This document shows positions 43,594 to 53,811 of a stretch of DNA of 64,000 nt, piece after piece. Each line of letters starts with the position of its first letter. The first letter of the stretch is position 1. A model generated the notes under the pieces. The model saw only the letters and a list, made by a program, of their open reading frames with translations. It was not told the origin of the DNA and ran no database searches. The position numbers and the translations under genes are program-made. The DNA is from Gammaproteobacteria bacterium (GTDB lineage Bacteria > Pseudomonadota > Gammaproteobacteria > Pseudomonadales > Pseudohongiellaceae): assembly GCA_002711845.1 (NCBI GenBank), contig PASF01000008.1, forward strand, positions 186,001 through 250,000. Reading direction: 5' to 3'.

Positions 43594-44379
43594 TTACTGA
43601 TCCGCAGATGCCATCACGGCATCACAATATTCCTGTATCAACTGGCCCGCGACGCTGATCGCCGGGGCAGGTGTTTCGGGCAGTTTATCGACATCATACC
43701 AGTGTGCTTCGGCAATTTCGGCAGCTTCCGGGACAATCTCACCGTCCACATAGTCCGCATAGAACCCCAGCATCAGCTGCGACGGGAATGGCCAGGGTTG
43801 GCTTTTGACATAACGGATATTGGTGATGCTCAGGCCCACTTCTTCGTACACTTCCCGCGCAACGGCCTGCTCAGCACTTTCACCAGGCTCGATAAAACCT
43901 GCCAGGCAACTGAAAAACGTCGCGCCGCGCCGGACACTTCTGGCCAGCAGAATCTGCTCACCGCGGGTCACCAGAACAATAATGCACGGGTTGATTCTGG
44001 GATAATAGTCAACCTCACAGCGTGGGCACATCAGCGCCCGCTGCGGCTGGCGCAGCACATTGCGCGCCCCGCAGCTGCCGCAATACCGGTGCGTGCGGTA
44101 CCAGTTCAGCAGTTGACTGGCCCGCCCGGCCAGAATGAAGGCGTCGAACCCCTGATGCAGCAGAAATTGCCGTACCGGCATCGGCTCAATGTCGGCCAGT
44201 TGCGCCGGCAGGCTTGACAGCTGCAAGGCATCACAGGGTGGTTGATCGGCAACCAGGGACGGCACGTGCACCCGGCAGTGGGTCACGGCGTCCAGGTCAA
44301 TAAAGCGATTGGATGGCCACATCGGGCTGTCGCCGTTGAGCAGCAAACGGCCTTCAAAAAACAGAATAAGATGGGTCAA
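43594..44379 (-). CDS. nudC: NAD(P)H pyrophosphatase / NAD-RNA decapping Nudix hydrolase NudC
   Basis: A 261-residue Nudix enzyme with the zinc site CGSC...CPRC near 98-116, Nudix box GFIEPGESAEQAVAREVYEEVG near 158-179, and the NADH-specific SQPWPFPSQLMLGF motif that sets it apart from other Nudix proteins. It starts at TTG 44379, overlapping the dnaQ stop (TTGA) with GGGGAG seven bases upstream, indicating coupling. Confidence 0.93.
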   Translation of the reverse strand: MTHLILFFEGRLLLNGDSPMWPSNRFIDLDAVTHCRVHVPSLVADQPPCDALQLSSLPAQLADIEPMPVRQFLLHQGFDAFILAGRASQLLNWYRTHRYCGSCGARNVLRQPQRALMCPRCEVDYYPRINPCIIVLVTRGEQILLARSVRRGATFFSCLAGFIEPGESAEQAVAREVYEEVGLSITNIRYVKSQPWPFPSQLMLGFYADYVDGEIVPEAAEIAEAHWYDVDKLPETPAPAISVAGQLIQEYCDAVMASADQ

Positions 44380-45173
44380 ACGAGCTCCCCGGCCAGTTCT
44401 TCTTCATCGTCGTCGTCATCATGATCAGCCGCAGGCACCACAGTGCTCACCGCCACGCTGCCCGGTGTATTACCCTGCAGCCAGAGGCAGCGCTCGCCAC
44501 TGACCTTGTTGATATGACTCAGCAGCGAGTCATGGGCCTCAAGTTCGTCAGCGCTGGGGTGAACCACAGACAACACCAGACCCTCGCGGCTGAGCCCTTG
44601 ATGATGACTCTGCTCACGGTGCTCACTGGCTTCGTCAGCTGCCAGTGACAGATCTGTCTGGCCACCGCTGAGCATCAGGTAAACATCGGCCAGAATCTCG
44701 GCGTCCAGCAACGCGCCGTGCAGATCGCGCTGGGAATTGTCGACACCGTAACGCTTGCACAGGGCATCCAGACTGTTGCGCTGCCCCGGGTGTTTACGCC
44801 GTGCCATGCCCAGCGTATCAGTGATAGTGCAATGGTCTTCCATGCGCCCGTAACCGGCGCCCAGGCGTGCCAGCTCGGCATTGAGAAAGCCGATGTCAAA
44901 CGGGGCATTGTGGATCAGCAACTCCGCGCCTTTGACAAATGCCAGGAATTCATCCACCACCGCAGCAAATTCGGGCTTGTCAGCCAGAAACTCATTGCTG
45001 ATGCCATGGACTTCCTGGGCGGCTTCATCGACGTCCCGCTTCGGGTTGGTGTACTGGTGATAATGGCGCCCGGTCAGGCGTCGCCGCTCCAGCTCAACAC
45101 AGCCGATCTCGATAATCCGGTGATTGACCGGATCCAGGCCTGTGGTTTCAGTATCCAGTACTATCTGACGCAT
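44376..45173 (-). CDS. dnaQ: DNA polymerase III epsilon subunit (proofreading exonuclease)
   Basis: A 265-residue 3'-5' exonuclease with Exo I DTETTG near 7-12, Exo II HNAPFDIGFLNAEL near 97-110 and Exo III HGALLDAEILAD near 162-173. The C-terminal alpha-binding tail is present and is extended by an unusual acidic stretch (DHDDDDDEEELAGELV). I start at ATG 45173 with AGGGGAGA upstream, not at an earlier in-frame start. nudC overlaps the stop. Confidence 0.95.
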   Translation of the reverse strand: MRQIVLDTETTGLDPVNHRIIEIGCVELERRRLTGRHYHQYTNPKRDVDEAAQEVHGISNEFLADKPEFAAVVDEFLAFVKGAELLIHNAPFDIGFLNAELARLGAGYGRMEDHCTITDTLGMARRKHPGQRNSLDALCKRYGVDNSQRDLHGALLDAEILADVYLMLSGGQTDLSLAADEASEHREQSHHQGLSREGLVLSVVHPSADELEAHDSLLSHINKVSGERCLWLQGNTPGSVAVSTVVPAADHDDDDDEEELAGELV

Positions 45174-45195
45174 ATGTCTCCCCTGGTCGGTGTTG

Positions 45196-45633
45196 TCACA
45201 GCTCGGCGATGCCCAGATTGGCCAGTTCATCGGCGCGCTCATTGCCAACGTCGCCACTGTGCCCTTTGACCCAGCGCCAGTCGATGTCGTGAGCCTGGCT
45301 GAGGGTATCAAGTTGCTGCCACAGGTCCTGGTTCAAGACCGGCTTTTTGGCGGCGGTTTTCCAGCCTCGCTGTTTCCAGCCTGCCAGCCATTGCTCGATG
45401 CCATTCAGCACGTACTTGGAATCACTGTGCAGCACAACCTGGCAACCGGGCTTTTTCAGTGCTTCGAGCGCCCTGATCACCGCCGTCAGCTCCATGCGGT
45501 TATTGGTGGTCATCACCTCGCCACCATGCAGCGTCTTTTCCACGCCCTTATAGCTGAGCACAACCCCCCAGCCACCCTTTCCCGGATTACCTTTGCAGGC
45601 TCCATCAGTATATATTTCAACCACATCCTGCAA
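45196..45633 (-). CDS. rnhA: Ribonuclease HI
   Basis: Cleaves RNA in RNA-DNA hybrids. The 145 residues show the catalytic D in [14 protein letters not shown] in [13 protein letters not shown] in LHSDSKYV and D/H in [13 protein letters not shown]. It starts at TTG 45633 (AAAGGA eight bases upstream); GTG at 45624 is the alternative. dnaQ lies 22 bases downstream, the standard pair. Confidence 0.94.
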   Translation of the reverse strand: MQDVVEIYTDGACKGNPGKGGWGVVLSYKGVEKTLHGGEVMTTNNRMELTAVIRALEALKKPGCQVVLHSDSKYVLNGIEQWLAGWKQRGWKTAAKKPVLNQDLWQQLDTLSQAHDIDWRWVKGHSGDVGNERADELANLGIAEL

Positions 45634-45690
45634 TTTTACAATCCTTTACTTCAATATCCTGATGTCCATTGACAGCATCCATCGACACCC

Positions 45691-46524
45691 TTAACTGTCC
45701 GCATCATCGCGGCGCAGGTTCTTGCGCGGCGGCAGGGGTATGACGGTCCCCCGGCCGGACGCCACGCGTCCGGTCTCGGCCAGCGGCGCGCCCAGTGCCG
45801 GCGCCCGCAATTTCGGCCAGCGTGACACAACCGGCGTCAGCGGCATGCGCTGTTTGCTGGCCACAATCAGGTAAAACGCACCGGTGGGATTGCCCAGCCG
45901 GTCAAACCAGCGTTCGAAATTCTGCGCACGCGACAGGATACCGGGGTGTTTGACGGGAGGCATGAAACCACCGTAGCTGACCTTCTCAACATGAAAATCC
46001 AGCAGGCTGAGCCAATCTGTCAGTCGTCTGCGGGAGATGTAACGGGCATTCCAGGGCGTGGACCGATGCCAGCGCAACAACCCGTTCAGCCCCCACATGC
46101 TCACCGGGTTGAACCCCACGATCAGCAGCCGGCCGCCGGGCATCAGCACCCTTGTTGCCTCGCGCAGCAGCCGGTGACTGTCCGGCGTAAAATCCAGCGC
46201 GTGGTGCAGCAGCACCGCATCGATGCTGTCAGTGCCCAGTGGCAGCGCCTCATTGTCAGCGACCGGCGCACCGCGTTCGGGATCCCAGGCCGGTGCAAAA
46301 CAGATTTTGTGACCCACCGGGCATTCATCCAGCATGGAAATACCGGGCGAGCAAGACAGCTGCAGCATGTGATAACCAAACACACGGCTGATCACCGGCG
46401 CCAATTGCGCTTTCTCAGCGTCAATCAGAGCCCGGCCCAATGGACTGTGCATCCAGCTGTCAAGCAACGGTGCCAGTGTAACCGGATCGGGTATGACGCG
46501 ACGGCGGGCAAACAGCTTAACCAT
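45691..46524 (-). CDS. Class I SAM-dependent methyltransferase (YafS-like)
   Basis: A 277-residue methyltransferase-fold protein; the motif DAVLLHHALDFTPDSHRLLREATRVLMPGGRLLIVGFNP is the beta4-beta5 region of class I enzymes, but the glycine-rich motif I near LSCSPGISML is degenerate. The position between gloB and rnhA-dnaQ is that of E. coli yafS. Substrate unknown. The ATG at 46524 has AAGGAGA. Confidence 0.86.
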   Translation of the reverse strand: MVKLFARRRVIPDPVTLAPLLDSWMHSPLGRALIDAEKAQLAPVISRVFGYHMLQLSCSPGISMLDECPVGHKICFAPAWDPERGAPVADNEALPLGTDSIDAVLLHHALDFTPDSHRLLREATRVLMPGGRLLIVGFNPVSMWGLNGLLRWHRSTPWNARYISRRRLTDWLSLLDFHVEKVSYGGFMPPVKHPGILSRAQNFERWFDRLGNPTGAFYLIVASKQRMPLTPVVSRWPKLRAPALGAPLAETGRVASGRGTVIPLPPRKNLRRDDADS

Positions 46525-46639
46525 AGTAATAGTCTCCTTGGTCGATTCTAGCACCTGCCAGGCAAACGCAACAGACAGGATCTGCTATCATCGTGCTGCA
46601 GATACATGAACTGCCCCGAGACATGACCGGAGTTTGCCC

Positions 46640-47431
46640 ATGGCACTAACCATCACACCGATCCCTGCCTTCAATGACAACTACATCTGGGCCCTGCACA
46701 ATGCCGAAGGGCAGGTCTACGTGGTGGACCCGGGCGATGCCAATCCCGTCAAGGCCTGGCTGGCGCAGTCCCGGTTGACCTTGGCCGGCATCCTGATAAC
46801 CCATCACCACAAAGATCACACCGGGGGCCTGGACGACCTGCTGGCACTGGTGCCGGTGCCGGTCTACGGCCCGGCCGGCGGCCACATCCGGCAACTTGAC
46901 CACCTGTTACAGGAAGGCGACCGGATCACGGTGCTGGGTCATGCTTTCGACGTGATGGAAACGCCGGGGCACACACTGGACCATATTGTCTATTTCCACC
47001 CGGGCCAGGACGACGGGGCTGACCACCCGCCTCTGCTGTTTTGCGGCGACACGCTGTTTGCCGGAGGCTGCGGACGTATTTTTGAGGGCGATCCGCCCAT
47101 GATGTACAATTCCCTGCAACGTCTGGCTGCCCTGCCCGGCACAACACGGGTTTTTTGTGCGCATGAGTACACGCTGGCCAACCTGGCATTTGCCACGGCC
47201 GCCGACCCCGACAACGATGCCCTGGCCCAACGGCAGGTCAGTGAACGCAGCAAACGGGACCGGCAGCGCCCGACATTACCGTCAACAATGTCACTGGAAC
47301 TGCGAACCAATCCGTTTTTACGCTGTCACAGTCCCAGCTTGCAGGCGACGGTACAGCAGCGAGTGTCACAGAAACTCGACACCGGACTGGAACTATTTAC
47401 CGCGCTGCGACGTCTCAAGGATCAGAGCTGA
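46640..47431 (+). CDS. gloB: Hydroxyacylglutathione hydrolase (glyoxalase II)
   Basis: Hydrolyses S-lactoylglutathione to lactate in methylglyoxal detoxification. The 263-residue metallo-beta-lactamase fold protein has the metal-binding THHHKDHTGG near 54-63, GHTLD near 114-118, LFCGDTLFAGGCGRIFEG and AHEYT. The ATG 46640 has CGGAG upstream. Divergent from the methyltransferase gene. Confidence 0.95.
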   Translation: MALTITPIPAFNDNYIWALHNAEGQVYVVDPGDANPVKAWLAQSRLTLAGILITHHHKDHTGGLDDLLALVPVPVYGPAGGHIRQLDHLLQEGDRITVLGHAFDVMETPGHTLDHIVYFHPGQDDGADHPPLLFCGDTLFAGGCGRIFEGDPPMMYNSLQRLAALPGTTRVFCAHEYTLANLAFATAADPDNDALAQRQVSERSKRDRQRPTLPSTMSLELRTNPFLRCHSPSLQATVQQRVSQKLDTGLELFTALRRLKDQS

Positions 47432-47510
47432 TCCCGATGCCCGGCGTATCACCGCGCACGGGCAGCGATTGACCGACAGCAGGATGACAGCTAATGGAAT
47501 ACTCAATCAC

Positions 47511-49181
47511 ATGAAAGCAGATTCACGATCCACCCTGGCATCACGACCACCTGATGCCACCACTGTGGCAACATTGGTCAGCCGCAGATTCAGAGTCAAA
47601 CCACTGGCAGTGTTGATTGGCGCAGGCATTCTGCTCCAGGCATGCAGCACCCTGCCCCCGTCAGGCGAAGCCACCGTCGGCAGCGCTGCCGAGACCACCC
47701 GCCAGGAGCGCTCCGCCAGCACGGCCCGCAACAGCCGGCAACGACTGGTCGTCAATGCCGGCACCACCCTGATAGAAGCTGATGCAGAGCCCCTGCCCAG
47801 TCATGCCGATACCGTCTGGTACCGCGTCAGCAACGGACTGCAGTTCGCACTGGATTATCACAACGAGCAGATCGAGGAAGAAATCAACTGGTTCCGCAAC
47901 AACCCGCGTTATGTCGCAGAAGTGACCGAGCGGGCAATGCCGTTTATCTATGAGATCGTGCAGGAAGTCGAGCGCCGCGATCTGCCGCTGGAGCTGGCGC
48001 TGCTGCCCGTCATCGAGAGTGCTTTCAACCCGATGGCACGCTCGAGTCAGCGCGCTGCCGGCCTGTGGCAGTTCATGGCGCCCACAGCAGCCAGCCTGGG
48101 GCTGAAACGGGACTGGTGGTACGACGGCAGGCATGACCCCATGGCATCGACATCCGCCGCGCTGGATTATCTACAGGCACTGTACGCACAGTTTGATGAA
48201 GACTGGCTGCTGGCCCTGGCCGCCTACAATGCCGGCCAGGGTAATGTGCAGCGCGCCATACGACACAACCAGGAAAATGGCGAGGCCACCGATTTCTGGG
48301 CGCTGCCGTTGCCGCAGGAAACCCGCCGCCATGTGCCACGGCTGTTGGGCCTGGCGCATGTCATGGCCGACCCGGATCATTTTGAACTGACCGTCAGTGC
48401 GGTGCCCGATGAGCCCTATCTGGCCGCTTACGAAGTCGGTTCGCAGATCGACCTGGGACTGGCGGCGACGCTGGCGGAACTGGATCCCGAGCGCATCTAC
48501 CAGTACAACCCCGGCTATCTCCAGTGGGGCACACATCCGGATGGACCTCATACCCTCTGGTTGCCGGTGGACAGTGTGTCGGTATTTGCCAGCAATCTGG
48601 CCGCCATGGGGGACAATCGTGTCACCTGGGACCGCTATGTCATCCTGCCCGGCGATACCCTCAGCGGCATCGCCAGCCGCTTTGACACCCGGGTCGGCGC
48701 ATTGCAACAGGCCAACAGCCTCAGTGGCACCCGCATTGTCGCCGGCGAGACGCTGCTGATTCCGCGCGCCTATCGCGCCGGCGATCCCCTGCCCTTGCCG
48801 TCGATGACGCTTGCTGCGGCCAACAGCCAGCCGGTGCCGGCCGGTCAGTATACCGTGCGCAGTGGCGACAGCCTGTGGCGTATTGCCAGCCGCTACCGCA
48901 TGACTGTTGACGAGCTCGCGCAATGGAACGATATCGACGTCAATTCAGTGCTGCGCCCAGGCCAGCCCCTGCGCCTGGAACCAGACACCATCGCCAGCGT
49001 CGATACCACCGAAGTCGGCCTGGGCGCGCAGGCATTGCAATATGAAGTGCGACCCGGCGATTCACTGGCACGCATTGCCCGAGAACACGGTGTCAGCATC
49101 GAGGAAATCACCCGCTGGAATCAGATCGGCCGCAGCAGCCTGATCCATCCAGGCCAGGAACTGATTCTGTATCTGGAGTAA
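47511..49181 (+). CDS. mltD: Membrane-bound lytic transglycosylase D-like lipoprotein
   Basis: A 556-residue cell-wall lyase. A lipobox LLQACS near residues 42-47 marks a lipoprotein. The SLT domain follows, with catalytic Glu in LLPVIESAFNPMARSSQRAAGLWQF and AYNAGQGNV, then three LysM repeats near the C-terminus (VILPGDTLSGIASRF, YTVRSGDSLWRIASRY, YEVRPGDSLARIAREH). ATG 47511 is chosen; ATG 47484 would add nine residues. Confidence 0.92.
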   Translation: MKADSRSTLASRPPDATTVATLVSRRFRVKPLAVLIGAGILLQACSTLPPSGEATVGSAAETTRQERSASTARNSRQRLVVNAGTTLIEADAEPLPSHADTVWYRVSNGLQFALDYHNEQIEEEINWFRNNPRYVAEVTERAMPFIYEIVQEVERRDLPLELALLPVIESAFNPMARSSQRAAGLWQFMAPTAASLGLKRDWWYDGRHDPMASTSAALDYLQALYAQFDEDWLLALAAYNAGQGNVQRAIRHNQENGEATDFWALPLPQETRRHVPRLLGLAHVMADPDHFELTVSAVPDEPYLAAYEVGSQIDLGLAATLAELDPERIYQYNPGYLQWGTHPDGPHTLWLPVDSVSVFASNLAAMGDNRVTWDRYVILPGDTLSGIASRFDTRVGALQQANSLSGTRIVAGETLLIPRAYRAGDPLPLPSMTLAAANSQPVPAGQYTVRSGDSLWRIASRYRMTVDELAQWNDIDVNSVLRPGQPLRLEPDTIASVDTTEVGLGAQALQYEVRPGDSLARIAREHGVSIEEITRWNQIGRSSLIHPGQELILYLE

Positions 49182-49193
49182 ACGCGTGCCCGG

Positions 49194-50870
49194 TTACAGT
49201 AACCGGGCACCAATGAGGATCACCACCAGCATCACCGCCACCCACAGCAGCATACTGCCGGTCGGCCAGGTGCGTGCCAACGGACCTTCCGGACCGTGAT
49301 AACGGATCCACAGTTGCGGCAATCGCTTGCCCGGGTCCAGGACACGCGTATGGAGCACACCACTGAGTATCACCAGCAGGCGAACGAAACTGCGCCACAT
49401 CTGAACTCCCGCCCGCCGATAAATGAAATCGGTATCTATGACCCGGATCGACAAACGCCTTAGCCAAGACATGCAGACGAAGAACACCGCGCCAGCCAAC
49501 AACAGCATCACCAATTGCGTCAGCAGGTGACTGACTGTATAGGATGCATACGGAACTTCATAAGGCAGGAACTGATACCAAAGCCCGGGGGAAATACCCA
49601 GCAGTACGCAGGCCGCCGCAAAAATAATCATCGCCGCCTGCATGTTCCAGGCTGGATCTTTTGCCTGCAGCCCCTCATCTTTCCCGAAGAATACCAGCCA
49701 CGCAAATTTCAGACCCACAAACAGGAATACACCGGCCATCCCGGCCAGCAAACCATACCGTGGCCATGCTGGCTCACCGGATGCAGCACTTTCGGTGATC
49801 ATCACTCCAGAAACGAAACCAGAGGTCAAAGGAAATGCGGACATCGCCAACGCCCCGATGGTCCCGCAAATCGCAGTTACAGGCATGCTTCGGTACAGCC
49901 CACCCAGGTCCCGGAGGTTACGTTTGCCGGTTTGTATCACCACCACACCTGCACTCATCAACAACAGTGCCTGGAAGATGATATGCGCAAAAGCGAACGC
50001 AACAACGCCATTGATCGCAAGCTCGGTACCAATACCCACACCAACCACCATGAAGCCAACCTGGTTGACGATAGCGTACGCCAGCATTCGCCGGATATCG
50101 TTTTCCAGCAAGGCATAAATGATGCCATAGACGATCATGTACATCCCGATCCAGACCAGCACCTGCTGACCGGGAAACAACATTATCAAAGCCAGCACAG
50201 CAGTCTTGGTGGTGAACGCCGACAGAATCACGGAGCCGGTCGGGCTGGCACTGGGATTGGCATCAGCCAGCCACGCCGACACCGGCGGCGCTGCCGCATG
50301 GATCAATACACCCACCAACAGCATCCAGGTGGCAACGCTGTCCAGTGCCAACGCCTGGATGTCGTGCGAGCCCGTCTGCGCATAAACCCCTTCGATACCT
50401 ATCTTGAGAATGATGCCACCGATCAGCAGCATGATGGCATATCGGATGCCGGCCCCACGTGCCTGTTCAGTGCCACCGCTCCACACCACAATGATGGAGA
50501 ACAGCACCATGAACTCCCAGAACAGGTACAGCGAGAGCAGATCGCCGGCAAAGGACACGCCCACAGCCCCGGCCGCATAGGCCAGCGATGCCGACATCTC
50601 CACCACGCGGGCATGCCGGAACATGTACAGGCCACTGACCATTGCCATCAGTGCAAATATAGTGGCAAACAGACGACGCACATCACTGGTTTCCACCAGT
50701 GCAATCTCGTAGTTCAGGAACGGAGCAGTCAGCAGCAGGCCGTCACCCAGGTTCCAGATCATCAGCAGGGTCAGCAGCGGCGTCAGAATCAACAATGCCG
50801 GACGCAGACGAACTGGTGCGACGGGTATCAACATGGCACCAACAATCATGATCAGCGCAGGGGGGAACAT
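49194..50870 (-). CDS. Mrp antiporter D-type proton channel subunit (third copy)
   Basis: A 558-residue membrane protein with about 14-15 helices of the NuoL/M/N-MrpD family (core segment LLENDIRRMLAYAIVNQVGFMVVGVG, conserved Glu/Lys in membrane). It is longer than the other two copies, with an extra C-terminal region. The start overlaps the previous stop. Last gene of the Mrp operon. Confidence 0.88.
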   Translation of the reverse strand: MFPPALIMIVGAMLIPVAPVRLRPALLILTPLLTLLMIWNLGDGLLLTAPFLNYEIALVETSDVRRLFATIFALMAMVSGLYMFRHARVVEMSASLAYAAGAVGVSFAGDLLSLYLFWEFMVLFSIIVVWSGGTEQARGAGIRYAIMLLIGGIILKIGIEGVYAQTGSHDIQALALDSVATWMLLVGVLIHAAAPPVSAWLADANPSASPTGSVILSAFTTKTAVLALIMLFPGQQVLVWIGMYMIVYGIIYALLENDIRRMLAYAIVNQVGFMVVGVGIGTELAINGVVAFAFAHIIFQALLLMSAGVVVIQTGKRNLRDLGGLYRSMPVTAICGTIGALAMSAFPLTSGFVSGVMITESAASGEPAWPRYGLLAGMAGVFLFVGLKFAWLVFFGKDEGLQAKDPAWNMQAAMIIFAAACVLLGISPGLWYQFLPYEVPYASYTVSHLLTQLVMLLLAGAVFFVCMSWLRRLSIRVIDTDFIYRRAGVQMWRSFVRLLVILSGVLHTRVLDPGKRLPQLWIRYHGPEGPLARTWPTGSMLLWVAVMLVVILIGARLL

Positions 50871-52336
50871 CAGGGCGCACCTCCGAAAATCTGCGTTTCA
50901 AGATCCAGTACCGGACCGTTAAAGAAGAAGAACAGCAACGTCAGTGACGCGGTCACACACAATGCGGCGACCATACTGGCAGGTGCTTCTCCGTGGTCTT
51001 TGTCCGGTTTGACATCCTCTGCCTTGAAAAATGCGTTGTAGATAACGGGCATGAAGTACCCGGCATTCAATGCCGTAGACAATACCAGTACAACAATCAC
51101 AAAATAATTTTCCACCGAGAACGCGCCTGACATGATAAACCACTTGGACACAAACCCTGCCGTAGGTGGCACCCCGATCATCGACAGGGCGCCAATGGTA
51201 AACGCCGTCATGGTCAGAGGCATACGCCAGCCGATGCCATTAAGCTGCGCAAGCTCGGTTTTCTTTGAGGCGACATAAATGGCCCCTGCCGTGAAAAATA
51301 GCGTTATCTTCCCGAAAGCATGCGCCACAATATGAATGGCAGCACCGATCTCTGAGAACGGCGCCAGGGCCATCGTGGCCATTACGATATAGCCCAGCTG
51401 ACCGATCGTTGAATACGCCAGCATCCGCTTGATATTGGTTTGTCGCAGCGCAACACACGAGGCTGCCACCACGGTAAAGCCGGCCAGATAGACAGCAATG
51501 CTCTCGTAGGGAACTTCGGCCAGAAAGTCGGACCCGAAAATATAGATCATCACCTTGATCAGGGTAAAGACACCGGCCTTTACCACGGCAACAGCATGCA
51601 ACAGTGCCGACACCGGTGTGGGCGCAACCATGGCCGCCGGCAACCATTTGTGCACCGGCATCACCGCTGCTTTGCCGACGCCAAACAGGAACAACAGCAA
51701 CAACAGGGTTGCCGGCACCGCGCTCAGGTTACCCTGCAAAATACCGCCAGGCATAAAGTCCAGGGTGCCAGCGACGGCATAGACCCAGACGACTGCCGGC
51801 AGCAGGAAAACAATTGAGGTGGTCAGCAATATGCCAAGATAGGTACGACCACCTGCTTTTGCCTTGGCATCACCCTTGTGAATCACCAGGGGATAGGTAG
51901 AAAGTGTCAGCACTTCATAAAAAATAAACAGCGTCAACAGGTTTGCCGAAAACGCTATACCTATGGCACCAAACAGTGCAATGGCAAAACACACATAAAA
52001 CCGGGTCTGGTTTACCTCTTTGGTGCCACGCATATAACCAAAGGCGTAGACCGAGGTCACTACCCACAGCCCGCTGGCAACCATGGCAAAAATGATTGAC
52101 AGCGGTTCGGTATTAAAAGCAATGCCGACGCCGGACATCACCGCGACCACTTCTACACCAATGTCTTCGCCGGCATACAGCCCCATCAACACACGGATTA
52201 CCGCGGCAAACAGGCTGACAGCAGTAACCATGGTCACGGTTTCGCGCAGGTTCGGCCAGCGGCCGGTCAAGCCGATCAGCACCGCCCCGAACAGGGGGAT
52301 CAGCAAAGCCAGTATAAGAGCGATATTCGCGGTCAC
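50870..52336 (-). CDS. Mrp antiporter D-type subunit (second copy)
   Basis: A 488-residue, about 14-helix protein of the MrpD/NuoN family; signature NIKRMLAYSTIGQLGYIVMA near residues 290-309. GTG start overlapping the upstream stop (GTGA). Works as part of the Mrp Na+/H+ complex. Confidence 0.9.
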   Translation of the reverse strand: MTANIALILALLIPLFGAVLIGLTGRWPNLRETVTMVTAVSLFAAVIRVLMGLYAGEDIGVEVVAVMSGVGIAFNTEPLSIIFAMVASGLWVVTSVYAFGYMRGTKEVNQTRFYVCFAIALFGAIGIAFSANLLTLFIFYEVLTLSTYPLVIHKGDAKAKAGGRTYLGILLTTSIVFLLPAVVWVYAVAGTLDFMPGGILQGNLSAVPATLLLLLFLFGVGKAAVMPVHKWLPAAMVAPTPVSALLHAVAVVKAGVFTLIKVMIYIFGSDFLAEVPYESIAVYLAGFTVVAASCVALRQTNIKRMLAYSTIGQLGYIVMATMALAPFSEIGAAIHIVAHAFGKITLFFTAGAIYVASKKTELAQLNGIGWRMPLTMTAFTIGALSMIGVPPTAGFVSKWFIMSGAFSVENYFVIVVLVLSTALNAGYFMPVIYNAFFKAEDVKPDKDHGEAPASMVAALCVTASLTLLFFFFNGPVLDLETQIFGGAP

Positions 52337-53811
52337 CGGACAATTCCTCCTGCCATCAACTGCGCAGCAGCCGCCTCGGCGATATCAACAGTCAAACGGG
52401 TATCAATGCCAAAATAGATATTGGCGAAAATCAGAATCCAGACGGGAATCAGCAATCCGGCCGGGGCCTCGCGCCGTGTCGGGTCTTTGGCTTCGCCAAA
52501 GAAGCCCGCTTCAATGACGCGTCCCACGTACACCACCGCCAGCATCGACCCCACCAGGATGGCGATGACAATGGGCCACCAGCCCAGCTCAATGGCGGCC
52601 AGTATCAGGTGCCATTTACTGACAAAACCGACCGTCAGGGGCACACCGATCAGGCTCAGGCCGCCGATGACAAAAGCCCAGAATGTCAGTGGCATGGTTT
52701 TCGCCAGACCCTGCATGTCTGACAGGCTGGTACCGCCCATCCGGTACATGACCGCGCCCAGCACCATGAACAACGCGCCCTTTATCAGGCCGTGGTTGAA
52801 CACATGCAGCAGGGCTGCGGTAAGGCCCATTGCGGTGCCCATCGCAATACCCAGTACGATGTAACCGATCTGCGCGACACTCGAGTACGCCAGCATGCGT
52901 TTAATATTCGGTTGAGTGATGCTGACCGTGGACGCACTGAGTAAACCAATGACAGCCAGGGGAATCAGCACTTCTGCCAGTGGTTCCATGCCAAAACTGA
53001 AATCGATACCAAATACCGTGAATACGAAACGCACCAGCACATACACCGCAACCTTGGTTGCGGTTGCGCCCAGCAGCGCGGTGACGGCAGAGGGTGAATA
53101 GGTGTATGCGTTCGGCAGCCACAGGTGCAAGGGGAACAAGGCGAGCTTCAGACAGATGCCGGTGACAATGAAGGCAAATGCCGTACGCACAGTACTGCTT
53201 TCATTGATGGCTGGCAGGCGCCCGGCCAGATCAGCCAGGTTCAGGGTGCCGGTCATCACATACAGGAACCCAATACCAATCAGATAGAAGGTGGCTCCGA
53301 TCGTGCCCATGATGAGATAAGAAAACGACGCCGTCAGGGCACGGCGATCACGGCCCATGGCTATCAGTGTATAAGTCGCCAGTGATGATATTTCCAAAAA
53401 CACAAAAATGTTGAATGCGTCTCCGGTCGCGGTGATACCGCACAAACCCAAAGTCAACAGTAACAGGGCTGCATAGAACATCGGCGCCCGTTCGGTGCCA
53501 ACCTCCTGCTCCACACTCAGACGAGCATACGGCAGTACCACACTGGCCAGGCCGGTGATCAGAACAAGCAGCAATGCATTGGCAAAATCGATCCGGTACT
53601 CAATACCCCAAGGCGCTTCCCAGCCCCCCATGGTATAAATAACCAGACCCTGCGACTGCACCTGAACCAGCAGGAGGACAGCACAAAGCAACGAAAACCA
53701 CGATAGCAGTGTCGACAAGACCCACGGCCAGGTGGAGCCTCGCATCAGCGCAACAACCGGCGCTCCCAGTAGTGGCGCGAGCACAACAAGTACAGGTAGA
53801 TGCATTAACAT
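52333..53811 (-). CDS. mnhD: Mrp antiporter D-type subunit (first copy)
   Basis: A 492-residue membrane protein with about 14 helices and the MrpD signature NIKRMLAYSSVAQIGYIVLGIAMG. Directly after MrpC, the usual D position. Translational overlap with both neighbours. Confidence 0.91.
   Translation of the reverse strand: MLMHLPVLVVLAPLLGAPVVALMRGSTWPWVLSTLLSWFSLLCAVLLLVQVQSQGLVIYTMGGWEAPWGIEYRIDFANALLLVLITGLASVVLPYARLSVEQEVGTERAPMFYAALLLLTLGLCGITATGDAFNIFVFLEISSLATYTLIAMGRDRRALTASFSYLIMGTIGATFYLIGIGFLYVMTGTLNLADLAGRLPAINESSTVRTAFAFIVTGICLKLALFPLHLWLPNAYTYSPSAVTALLGATATKVAVYVLVRFVFTVFGIDFSFGMEPLAEVLIPLAVIGLLSASTVSITQPNIKRMLAYSSVAQIGYIVLGIAMGTAMGLTAALLHVFNHGLIKGALFMVLGAVMYRMGGTSLSDMQGLAKTMPLTFWAFVIGGLSLIGVPLTVGFVSKWHLILAAIELGWWPIVIAILVGSMLAVVYVGRVIEAGFFGEAKDPTRREAPAGLLIPVWILIFANIYFGIDTRLTVDIAEAAAAQLMAGGIVR

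Noticed and set aside
47157-47510. Upstream extension of the MltD-like frame to 674 residues
   Set aside because: It overlaps gloB in another frame and would place the lipobox far inside the protein; the signal region from 47511 is the natural start.
49515-51041. 508-residue plus-strand frame opposite the Mrp D subunits
   Set aside because: Antisense of a membrane protein gene; Gln/His/Asn-rich with no domain, while the minus strand is clearly MrpD.
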